Origin: VAZQ01 sp963816745
GTDB taxonomy: Bacteria; Pseudomonadota; Alphaproteobacteria; Rhizobiales; Xanthobacteraceae
Assembly (NCBI GenBank): GCA_963816745.1
Contig: CAWFLQ010000007.1
Coordinates: 204,861 to 268,860, forward strand
DNA length: 64,000 nt
Direction of reading: 5' to 3'
A program made the translations under genes and the position numbers. Under the pieces are notes generated by a model. That model was not told the origin of the DNA, searched no databases, and saw nothing but the letters and a program-made list of their open reading frames with translations. Position 1 is the first letter of the stretch; each line of letters opens with the position of its first letter. Of the stretch, positions 18,873-26,794 are shown in pieces.

Positions 18873-19057
18873 GGCTCGATCGCCGCGGTTGAAGCATGGC
18901 GCGGTGCAAATTTGGGCAAGGTGCGGCAGCTCTGGCCATCTTCGATCAAAATCCCAGCGGCCCTTGTCTGTGGCAAGGTACGCAAATTGCATTGACACGA
19001 GCCTGACAAAAGGCTGGGTCTCGGCCCTGCCGCAATGACGCCAAGGGGAGATACTTC

Positions 19058-21967
19058 ATGTCCGTCCATGTGAAGCCGTCGATCGTCGTTCCTTCCAGCC
19101 TCGACAGCTTTTCCTGCCTCACCGCGCTCACCGTCGGTGACGTGGAATATCACTATTACTCGCTGGAAACGGCGGGCGTGCAGCTGGGCCTTGATGTTCA
19201 GAAGCTGCCGCAATCTCACAAAATCCTTCTCGAACGCATGCTGGCACGAGAAGACGGCGAGATCATCACCAAGAGGCAAATCACAGCGCTTGCGGACTGG
19301 GTGAAAAGTGGCGGCAAGAGCGACGCTGAAATATATGTCTATGCCAATCGCGTTCTCCTTCAGGACCTGACGGGCGGCCCGCTGATCGGCGATCTGGCGT
19401 CCATGCGTGACGTTGTGGCGGATAACGGTCTTGATCCGAAACTCATCAATCCGATGGTGTCGGTTGATCTGGTGGTCGATCACTCCGTGATCGTGCAGGC
19501 CTCGGGTTCGGCGGACTCCCTGAAAAAGAATATCGATCACGAGTTCAGGATCAACCGGGAGCGTTTCTCCCTGATGAAATGGACCGGCGCCACTTTCAAC
19601 AACGTCACGGTCACGCCGCCCGGTTTCGGGATTTGCCACCAGCAGATGATCGAAAGGCTCAACCCGGTGGTCGAGCAGGTGCACGACGACAGGGGCCGCA
19701 TCATCCTGTCGCCGAGCTATCTGATCGGCACCGACAGCCACACCACCATGGCGGGCGCCTTGGGGATCATGGCTTACGGCGTGGGCGGTATCGAAGCGGA
19801 AGCCACCATGCTCGGCCAACCGCTCTCCCTCGTTATTCCCGACGCCGTGGGAGTCCGGCTGGACAACAGGCTGCGCGAGGGCATCACAGCCACGGACCTT
19901 GCGCTCAGAATTACCGAGCTGCTCCGCCAGGTCGGCGTGGTTGACAAGGCCGTGATCTTCCACGGACCGGGGGCGCAAAGCCTCTCGCTCGCCGATCGCG
20001 CAACGATCAGCAATATGGCGCCCGAATACGGTGCGACGGTGGGCCTGTTCGAGATCGATGGAAAAACCATCGACTATTTGCGTACGACCGGCCGTTCGGA
20101 AAATCAGATCGCGATCGTCGAAGCCTATGCGCGTGCGCAGGGCATGTGGGCGGATGCGAACAAGCCGGCACCCGTCGTTACCATCAGCGTCGATCTTGAT
20201 CTGACCAGCATCACGCCGTCGCTGTCGGGCCCCAAGCAGCCGAAAGAGAGAGTGGAATTGCCGAATATTTCGGAACGGTTCTGGGAGACGTTTGCCGCAG
20301 ATTCCAATGTCCTTCCCAAGGACGCCGGCCCGGAAAGAAAAGCAGCGATTCTCGCAGATTTCAGGAATGAAGCATCCAAAGCGGTCATTCCAGTCGCAAA
20401 GACGAGCGGCATCGCCGGGGAGCTCCGCAACGGCGATTTTGTCATCGCTGCGATCACGTCATGCACCAATACGTCCAATCCGGATGTGATGATTGCCGCC
20501 GGCCTGGTAGCGAAGAAGGCGGTTGAATTCGGGCTCACCGTGCCTCCCCACGTCAAGACGTCGCTGGCGCCGGGTAGCCTCGCCGTCACTGGCTATCTGA
20601 AGAGTGCGGGCCTGCAGACCTACCTCGACAAGCTCGGCTTCAATCTGGTCGGCTATGGATGCACCACATGCATCGGCAACAGTGGTCCGCTGTTGGAAGG
20701 CATTTCGGACGCCGTGGATGGTGCCAAGAAGGACGGGAAGTTCCGTGTCGCCGCCGTGTTGTCCGGCAACCGTAATTTTCAGGGCCGCGTGCACGAGACC
20801 GTGGATGCGAACTTCCTGGCCTCGCCGCCGCTCGTTGTCGCGATGGCGATTGCCGGCAACGTGGACCGTGTGGTGCGCCGATCGGATGCGTTCGGTGTCG
20901 ATGGCAAGCTCAAGCCGGGTGTAACAGAAGACCGGCTCGGCCTTGGGCGCGGCAGCGATGGACGGATCGTTTTCCTGGAAGACATCTGGCCGTCCGGCGC
21001 GGAGATCGAATCGAACGTGCGCGCCGCTGTGACAACCGAAGTGTTCAGAGAAGCCAATCGCGATCTTTCCGGCCCCGATCTATGGAAGAATCTGCCCGTT
21101 CCCGCCGGCGATCAATGGCAATGGGATGTCAATTCGCGCTATTACTCTGTGCCGCCCTATTTCCAGAACATGCCGATGAAAGCCGTGCCCATAAGAGATG
21201 TGATCAAGGGGCGGATTCTCGGGATATATGGCAACAGCATAACCACCGACGATATCTCTCCGGCGGCGCCGATCGGAAGGAATACTCCGGCGGGCCAGTA
21301 TCTGATCCAGAGCAACGTTCCCATCGAAGATTTGCACAACTTCGGCGCCCGGCGTGGCGATCCGCGCGTGATTGACCGCGGCGCCTGGGGCAACGTCAAA
21401 GTGCAGAACTTGATGAGCGGGGTTGCCAGCAAAGGAAGCGCGACAATTTACTATTCACCGGACGTGTTCGAGTCCAATCAGCAGATGTCGGTCTATGACG
21501 CTGCGCAACGGTATATGGAAGACGGCACACGGCCGGTCGTCTTTGCAGGGAAGGAGTACGGGACGGGTTCCTCCCGCGATCTTGCAGCCAAATCTCCGCG
21601 AAATCTTGGAGTAGGCGCGGTGATTGCCGAAAGCTTCGAGCGCATCCACCGCGCCAATCTGGCCAGCATGGGGGTTCTACCGTTGCAGCTGCCGGAGGGC
21701 GTGACGCTTGAAAGCCTCAAGCTGAAGGGCAATGAGACGGTAACCATCAAAGGCATGGACAAGCTCTCACCGCGTTGCGAGGTGAATCTGCATATCGAAC
21801 GTGACGACGGCACAGCATCGGATATTCAAACGCGCTGCCGCATCGATACCAATTTGGAGATGACCTATTTTCGTGCGGGCGGCATCCCCGTTTTTGTAAC
21901 GAGAAAGATTATCGAGGTTGCCGGCAACGACAATAAGGTTGATCAGCGGCAGACCGCGGGTGGCTGA
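19058..21967 (+). CDS. acnA: Aconitate hydratase (AcnA/IRP type, divergent)
   Basis: A 969-residue monomeric-type aconitase with domains 1-3, linker and domain 4. Substrate and cluster motifs are present: VDLVVDHSV, PPGFGICHQQM, YLIGTDSHTTMAG, AITSCTNTSNPDVM and GYGCTTCIGNSGPL (three cluster Cys), GARRGDPRV, and EYGTGSSRDLAAKS. It catalyses citrate/cis-aconitate/isocitrate interconversion in the cytosol. Several positions are atypical for housekeeping AcnA, such as TTDDISPA where TTDHISPA is usual. It could be a second, specialised aconitase; the FAD dehydrogenase upstream may feed it. GGGGAGATACTTC precedes the ATG. Confidence 0.9.
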   Translation: MSVHVKPSIVVPSSLDSFSCLTALTVGDVEYHYYSLETAGVQLGLDVQKLPQSHKILLERMLAREDGEIITKRQITALADWVKSGGKSDAEIYVYANRVLLQDLTGGPLIGDLASMRDVVADNGLDPKLINPMVSVDLVVDHSVIVQASGSADSLKKNIDHEFRINRERFSLMKWTGATFNNVTVTPPGFGICHQQMIERLNPVVEQVHDDRGRIILSPSYLIGTDSHTTMAGALGIMAYGVGGIEAEATMLGQPLSLVIPDAVGVRLDNRLREGITATDLALRITELLRQVGVVDKAVIFHGPGAQSLSLADRATISNMAPEYGATVGLFEIDGKTIDYLRTTGRSENQIAIVEAYARAQGMWADANKPAPVVTISVDLDLTSITPSLSGPKQPKERVELPNISERFWETFAADSNVLPKDAGPERKAAILADFRNEASKAVIPVAKTSGIAGELRNGDFVIAAITSCTNTSNPDVMIAAGLVAKKAVEFGLTVPPHVKTSLAPGSLAVTGYLKSAGLQTYLDKLGFNLVGYGCTTCIGNSGPLLEGISDAVDGAKKDGKFRVAAVLSGNRNFQGRVHETVDANFLASPPLVVAMAIAGNVDRVVRRSDAFGVDGKLKPGVTEDRLGLGRGSDGRIVFLEDIWPSGAEIESNVRAAVTTEVFREANRDLSGPDLWKNLPVPAGDQWQWDVNSRYYSVPPYFQNMPMKAVPIRDVIKGRILGIYGNSITTDDISPAAPIGRNTPAGQYLIQSNVPIEDLHNFGARRGDPRVIDRGAWGNVKVQNLMSGVASKGSATIYYSPDVFESNQQMSVYDAAQRYMEDGTRPVVFAGKEYGTGSSRDLAAKSPRNLGVGAVIAESFERIHRANLASMGVLPLQLPEGVTLESLKLKGNETVTIKGMDKLSPRCEVNLHIERDDGTASDIQTRCRIDTNLEMTYFRAGGIPVFVTRKIIEVAGNDNKVDQRQTAGG

Positions 21968-22020
21968 GTGGAGCGGCGTGGGTAAGACAACCGCGCCTTG
22001 AAGCTGCTCAGACAAGAAAG

Positions 22021-22060
22021 ATGGGGCGGGATGACGATCGAAGAAAGGTCATCCCGCTCT
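22021..22060. repeat. REP-like hairpin, copy B (inverted relative to copy A)
   Basis: GCGGGATGAC at 22026-22035 pairs perfectly with GTCATCCCGC at 22048-22057 around a 12-base loop. Its reverse complement contains TCTTCGATCGTCATCCCGC, matching copy A at 1674-1708 apart from one indel. It follows the aconitase stop by about 58 bases and could fold in the transcript's 3' end. Confidence 0.6.
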
Positions 22061-22099
22061 CGCCACCGTAGAGCGCTACAACAACGCCTGTGAGCGGCG
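22060..22099 (+). pseudogene. 40-bp relic of an FAD dehydrogenase gene
   Basis: The 40 bases match 18488-18527 inside the FAD dehydrogenase with about three mismatches, same orientation (encoding the equivalent of LATVERYNNACERR). Sequence on either side is unrelated. It is too long and too similar to be chance, and looks like debris of a second copy or of a recombination event. Confidence 0.6.
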
Positions 22100-22229
22100 T
22101 CCTCCGGACGCGAGACGTCCGGATGATGGACGCGAGTACGGCGAGTTTGCGCGTGCTGAGCGCGTATTGGGTGTGAATTCCTCAGGGCCGAGACGGCGCG
22201 CATTGCGCGACCGGTGAAAAGCGCATTTG

Positions 22230-22245
22230 TGTGATGGCCGTCACA
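22230..22245 (+). promoter_or_regulatory. CRP/FNR-family palindrome upstream of the acyltransferase-RTX operon
   Basis: TGTGATGGCCGTCACA is a perfect TGTGA-N6-TCACA half-site pair, the consensus of CRP-type regulators. Its centre is about 91 bases before the start at 22329, a position consistent with control of the HlyC-like/RTX operon. It is the only such perfect site I noticed in the window. Confidence 0.5.
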
Positions 22246-22328
22246 TTGCGCGGCATCGATCTTCCCTACCATTCGCGCCGACCGAGCCGCGTCCGCGGCT
22301 GCGCGATTTCACAACGGAGGAATGTGTA

Positions 22329-22907
22329 ATGGCCTCCTTGCACGAGGACATGACCGCCATTCCGGCAGCTCCGCGCGAGGATCTGAAGGTGTTCCGGCCA
22401 GAGAACCCGTATGTCGCCCTGGGTATGGCAGTGAGCCACCTGATGACCAAGCCTGCCTTTGCCAGTCTGCGGTTTGGCGACTGGTCACGCATCCTCACCG
22501 GCCAGATCAATCGCAAGCACTACTACTTCGCGATCGACAGCAAGAATCAGATTCAGGGCTTCATGGGCTGGGCGCTCGCCTCGAAAGAAAAGGCCGAAGC
22601 CTGGGTCGAAGGCCGGGGCGGGTTGTCGTTCGGGGACAGCCTGGAAGGCGACTGCGTGATTTTCAACGCATGGGCGGCGAATACGCCCGAGGCGAACCGG
22701 TTCCTCGTGTCGCAGGCGCGCGAGATCATCGACGGCAAAGACATGATCTATTTCAAGCGACACTACAAGGACGGCAGCACGCGACCCGTGCGCCTGCGCG
22801 TCAATGACTTCGTCGCGTGGCATCTCAAGCGACAGAAGGGCGCGACGTCGACAGTCGCGCTTGCTTCCCGCATCGCGGCGAACCAGCCGTCGCTGCAGAA
22901 CGCTTGA
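22329..22907 (+). CDS. HlyC-like toxin-activating lysine acyltransferase family protein with altered catalytic residues
   Basis: A 192-residue protein resembling the HlyC family along its length: ALGMAVSHLMTKPAFASLRFGDW, QINRKHYYFAID, IQGFMGWALAS, CVIFNAWAANTPE, and a basic segment DMIYFKRHYKDGSTRPVRLRV. HlyC acylates lysines of RTX protoxins with acyl-ACP. Aligned by eye, HlyC's catalytic His in SPLHR falls on KPAF, and its catalytic Asp in WFIDWIAPFG falls on FNAW, so both appear replaced. H37 or H71 might substitute. ACGGAGGAATGTGTA gives the ribosome site. The RTX gene follows after 24 bases, making it the obvious substrate. Confidence 0.7.
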   Translation: MASLHEDMTAIPAAPREDLKVFRPENPYVALGMAVSHLMTKPAFASLRFGDWSRILTGQINRKHYYFAIDSKNQIQGFMGWALASKEKAEAWVEGRGGLSFGDSLEGDCVIFNAWAANTPEANRFLVSQAREIIDGKDMIYFKRHYKDGSTRPVRLRVNDFVAWHLKRQKGATSTVALASRIAANQPSLQNA

Positions 22908-22931
22908 TCTTCATTAGAAACGGAGGTGACG

Positions 22932-24476
22932 ATGGCTACCATCAATGGGACGAATGGCGGCGACTCTCTCTATGGCACTGCCTCAGGCGACACCATCAAT
23001 GGCTTGAACGGCAATGATTCACTCAAGGGCTTCGGTGGCGCCGACCGTCTCGACGGTGGCGCCGGCATCGACACTGTGTTCTACGGCGACTCGACCGTGG
23101 GAGTCGGCGTCAATCTGGCGACCGGGAGCGGAGTAGGCGGCTCGGCGCAAGGCGACACCTTCATCAGCATCGAGAACGTCTTCGGCTCGAATTTCAACGA
23201 CACGATCACCGGGACCTCCGTCGCCAACGAGCTGCACGGTGGCGGAGGCAATGACGTCATCAAGGGAGGCGGCGGCAACGACTTCCTCGACGGCGGCAGT
23301 GGCAACGACTACCTCACAAGCAGCATCTTCGGCGCGAGCGTCCTCGATGGGGGTACGGGCGACGATACGTTCAAGGGCACCGGGCACGCCGATGTCCTGT
23401 TCGGCGGGTCCGGCTCCGATACCGTCGACTTCAGCCACAAGAGCTTCGTCACGATTACGCTGGGGGACGCGCTCCCTTACTGGGCAGGTTCGGAGACTCC
23501 GCACGCCCAGTTCAACAGCATCGAAAACCTTACCGGCTCGCCCGGCCAGGATACCCTGGTCGGCAACGGCGGCAGCAACGTGATCCGGGGCCTGGGCGGC
23601 GCTGACAATCTCATCGGCGGCGGTGGCGCCGACGTCATGTATGGCGGCACCGAGAATGATCATTACTACGTCGACAATGCCAGTGACTTTGTCTGGGAAT
23701 ACGCCGGCGAAGGCTCGGACACGGTAAGAACCGACGTGAGCTACACCCTGACCGCCGGCTCCGAGATCGAATGGTTTGTACCCAACGATCATCAGGCGAC
23801 GACTGCTATGAATCTCACCGGCAATGAGTTCGGCAACGTCATGTGGGGCAACTACGGAGACAACATCCTCGACGGCGGCGGCGGTGCCGACGACATGAAC
23901 GGCTGGCAGGGCAACGATACCTATATCGTCAACAATATCGGCGACGAGCTGTTCGAAAACTTCGGCCAAGGTTTCGACACGGTGCTGACCAGCGTGAGCT
24001 ACAACGTCGGGCTCTACTCCGAGATCGAGGTGCTGCAAGCCACCGGAACCGCGAACGTCAACCTGACCGGTAGCATCGATAACAATCTCATCATCGGCAA
24101 CGCTGGTAACAACATCATCGACGGCAGCTACGGCAAGGACACCATGTCGGGCGGCGCCGGAGTCAACGTGTTCATATGGTCGGACGTTGAAGAGATCGGC
24201 TTGTTCAATTTCGACCCGGATATCGTCACGGACTTCAACAAGGCGGAGGGCGACTTCCTCCATTTCACGAACATGGATGCCGACGAGACGGTCGCCGGTG
24301 ACCAGGCCTTCACCTTCATCGGCACCGCGGGGTTCACGGCGCCGGGCCAGATCAACGTCGTCACCAACGGCACCGACACCTTTATCCAGTTGAACACGAA
24401 CGCCGATCTGACCGTGGACGGCATCATCCAAGTGAACGGTGTGCACGCGGTCGACGCCAGCTGGTTCTTCCTGTGA
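22932..24476 (+). CDS. RTX calcium-binding repeat protein, predicted type I secretion substrate
   Basis: A 514-residue acidic, Gly/Asp/Asn-rich protein. Nonapeptide RTX repeats start at residue 5 and recur in blocks (GGAGIDTV, GGGGNDVIKGGGGNDFLDGG, GGGGADVMYGGTENDHYYV, GGGGADDMNGWQGNDTYIV, SGGAGVNVFI). The last about 95 residues resemble the M10/serralysin C-terminal secretion module (VTDFNKAEGDFLHF to DASWFFL). There is no N-terminal enzymatic domain and no Sec signal. GGAGG six bases before ATG 22932 fixes the start over GTG 22926. Only six lysines occur; K402 in SYGKDTM is the sole GK, the context acylated in HlyA. No HlyB/HlyD/TolC genes are in the window. Confidence 0.88.
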   Translation: MATINGTNGGDSLYGTASGDTINGLNGNDSLKGFGGADRLDGGAGIDTVFYGDSTVGVGVNLATGSGVGGSAQGDTFISIENVFGSNFNDTITGTSVANELHGGGGNDVIKGGGGNDFLDGGSGNDYLTSSIFGASVLDGGTGDDTFKGTGHADVLFGGSGSDTVDFSHKSFVTITLGDALPYWAGSETPHAQFNSIENLTGSPGQDTLVGNGGSNVIRGLGGADNLIGGGGADVMYGGTENDHYYVDNASDFVWEYAGEGSDTVRTDVSYTLTAGSEIEWFVPNDHQATTAMNLTGNEFGNVMWGNYGDNILDGGGGADDMNGWQGNDTYIVNNIGDELFENFGQGFDTVLTSVSYNVGLYSEIEVLQATGTANVNLTGSIDNNLIIGNAGNNIIDGSYGKDTMSGGAGVNVFIWSDVEEIGLFNFDPDIVTDFNKAEGDFLHFTNMDADETVAGDQAFTFIGTAGFTAPGQINVVTNGTDTFIQLNTNADLTVDGIIQVNGVHAVDASWFFL

Positions 24477-24751
24477 GACGACGGCGGATGGCACGGAGTC
24501 TTCAGTCGCTTTCCGTGCCGTCCGCCCGGCTACGATGGTCACAGCGATCGCGCCATCTTTCGATAAGAGGATGCGGCGCCATGGTGGCGCCGCGCAATAC
24601 ACCGCCATAGGGCATTTGGCGCTACTGTCGCAATGGACGAGAAATCGCTTGTTTTCTCGTTTAACGTGTATTTTAATGCGAACGCTACGCAGGCATGTAA
24701 TAGTGCCATTCCGAAGGGCAAGTTTTTCCCTAACGCGGTCGAGGCTGAGCG

Positions 24752-26785
24752 ATGGCAATCGAAATACCGAATGCGCTTGTCGAGTTCATCCTGCTGGGCC
24801 CGACCGATGATCGGCGGCAATTGCAGGATTCACCCATCCTGGGAGACGTCTGGGGCGAGTTCGCCAAGCAGCCCGACGCGCGGCGCGATCTGCTGATCAC
24901 GCCTTACATGCTGCGGCCGGCGGGAATCGTCGCGCGCGTCATCAATGAGCGATATGACAAGCTGAACATCAAGCCGTCCGATCGCAAAGGCCCGAACATC
25001 GCTTATCTGCAGGGCATCATCGCTGCCCAACTCTCCTTCGTCGAATTGATTCGCATCATCGTACCGCTGACCGGCTGGTGGCACGAGAAATACATCAAGG
25101 ACGAGCGCGGAAAGATCACCGGCCACGAGCTTAAGGTATACGGCACGGACGCGAATACCACGCCGATCGTAGAGTTCTTCGTGGCATCGGCGAAGGAATG
25201 GCACGATCCGGCGCCAGGATCGAGCCGGAGGGGACAAAAGGCCGGCGGCGATGCGTCACGGCAGGGGCCGCAGGAGCTGAGCTCGCTCGATCGCTACGCG
25301 ATTCTGACGGGCCTGATCCTCTGGGCGATGGAGCAAAATCCGAGGGCCAGCGCGAGCCCAGGCGTCGACCAGATCGGCCGAATCCTCAACAGCCGGAACC
25401 TGGCGAGCGGAATCGCCGGCAAGCTGGTCGAACTGATGCAGGAGCTGCTGAAGGACGCGGGCACCATTGACGCATCCAGTCAGGCCGCGTCTGCGCTCCC
25501 GCACTCGGCCGACAACTCGACGGCCCTGGTCTGGCAGGTGTCGCTGAACCGGACGGCTAACCCGGCGCTGGCCAAATCGGTGCCCGCGGTCAAGGCGGAC
25601 GCCGCCAAATTCCTGTTCAAGGTCGATACCAGCAGCATCACCTGGGCGGTGATCGATTCCGGCATCGACGGCAGCCATCCGGCATTTCGGAAAGCAGATT
25701 TGAAGGGCATTCGAGTCAAGCGCAGTTTCGATTTCAGAAATTTCCGTCAGATCGTCAGCCTCAGCAACACGAACGAGAGCCTGCGAAAGGCCAACGTCGG
25801 CGAGATCTTGCAGCACGGAGGCCTGAAGATCAATAAGTCGGGCAAGAGCGACGAAGAAATCCGCGCTCAATGTGACGGGGCCCTGAAGACTCTCGCAGAG
25901 GACGCCGACCGGGGCACCGCCTCGGTCCACTGGGGCCTGGTCGAGACGCTGGTGGAAATCGATCCGACCTACGCTCCGGCCAGCAACCACGGCACGCATG
26001 TGGCCGGCATCATCGGTGCGAGCAAGGAAGCCGTCTTGGCGCACGGACCCGCGGACAAGAAGAAGCTCACCGAAATCCAGGACGGCATGTGCCCCGAGAT
26101 CAACCTGTTCGATTTCCGCGTGCTCGGCCCGACCATGAAGGACACCGAGTTCGCGATTATCGGCGTGCTCCAGTACATCCGCTATCTGAACGACCGCGAC
26201 AACTTCATGTCGATCCACGGGGCCAATCTCAGCCTCTCGATCGCACATGACGTGCGGAACTTTGCCTGCGGCCGGACGCCGATCTGCAACGAGTGCGAAC
26301 GGCTGGTCGAAAGTGGCGTCGTGGTCGTCGCGGCCGCCGGAAACCATGGGTACAAGAGCTTCCAGACCAAGGAAGGCGCCTACGAGGGCTACAACGCCTT
26401 CAGCATCACCGATCCCGGCAACGCCGATGGCGTCATCACCGTCGGCGCCACCCACCGCAACTGGCCACACACCTACGGCATCAGCTTCTTCTCCAGCCGC
26501 GGCCCAACCGGTGACGGCCGACTGAAGCCCGACCTTGTGGCGCCCGGCGAGCGCATCCGCGCGCCGTTCCCTCGCGGTTTGTGGGGCGAGCTCGACGGTA
26601 CGAGCATGGCGGCGCCGCATGTCAGCGGGGCGGCCGCCATGTTGATGGCTCGGTACTCCGAGCTGATCGGCCAGCCGCGTCGGATCAAGCGCATCCTGTG
26701 CGAAACCGCGACCGATCTCGGACGCGAACGCACCTTCCAGGGGCATGGCATGTTGGACGTTCTGCGTGCGTTCCAGAGCATTTAA
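24752..26785 (+). CDS. Subtilisin-like S8 serine peptidase with long N-terminal extension, paired with MBL gene
   Basis: A 677-residue protein. Residues 1-290 form an unrecognised extension with no signal peptide, so it is likely cytoplasmic. The S8 domain follows with all catalytic residues: VIDSGIDGSHPAF (D302), SNHGTHVAGIIG (H413), VVVAAAGNHGY (oxyanion Asn) and GTSMAAPHVSGAA (S618). A roughly 90-residue insertion lies between the Asp and His motifs, and ACGRTPICNECE may be a metal-binding Cys cluster. The stop is followed nine bases later by the MBL start behind AAGGAGGCGCC. The tight pairing suggests a two-gene proteolytic module, perhaps a conflict or stress-response system. Confidence 0.88.
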   Translation: MAIEIPNALVEFILLGPTDDRRQLQDSPILGDVWGEFAKQPDARRDLLITPYMLRPAGIVARVINERYDKLNIKPSDRKGPNIAYLQGIIAAQLSFVELIRIIVPLTGWWHEKYIKDERGKITGHELKVYGTDANTTPIVEFFVASAKEWHDPAPGSSRRGQKAGGDASRQGPQELSSLDRYAILTGLILWAMEQNPRASASPGVDQIGRILNSRNLASGIAGKLVELMQELLKDAGTIDASSQAASALPHSADNSTALVWQVSLNRTANPALAKSVPAVKADAAKFLFKVDTSSITWAVIDSGIDGSHPAFRKADLKGIRVKRSFDFRNFRQIVSLSNTNESLRKANVGEILQHGGLKINKSGKSDEEIRAQCDGALKTLAEDADRGTASVHWGLVETLVEIDPTYAPASNHGTHVAGIIGASKEAVLAHGPADKKKLTEIQDGMCPEINLFDFRVLGPTMKDTEFAIIGVLQYIRYLNDRDNFMSIHGANLSLSIAHDVRNFACGRTPICNECERLVESGVVVVAAAGNHGYKSFQTKEGAYEGYNAFSITDPGNADGVITVGATHRNWPHTYGISFFSSRGPTGDGRLKPDLVAPGERIRAPFPRGLWGELDGTSMAAPHVSGAAAMLMARYSELIGQPRRIKRILCETATDLGRERTFQGHGMLDVLRAFQSI

Positions 26786-26794
26786 GGAGGCGCC

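Noticed and set aside
23230..23660. Tandem short repeats suggestive of a CRISPR or satellite
   Set aside because: The repeats are the 9-residue RTX codon repeats in frame, not direct repeats with spacers.
23019..24758. 579-codon minus-strand open frame opposite the RTX gene
   Set aside because: It mirrors the Gly/Asp-rich repeats, has no family resemblance and no ribosome site; the RTX frame explains the sequence.
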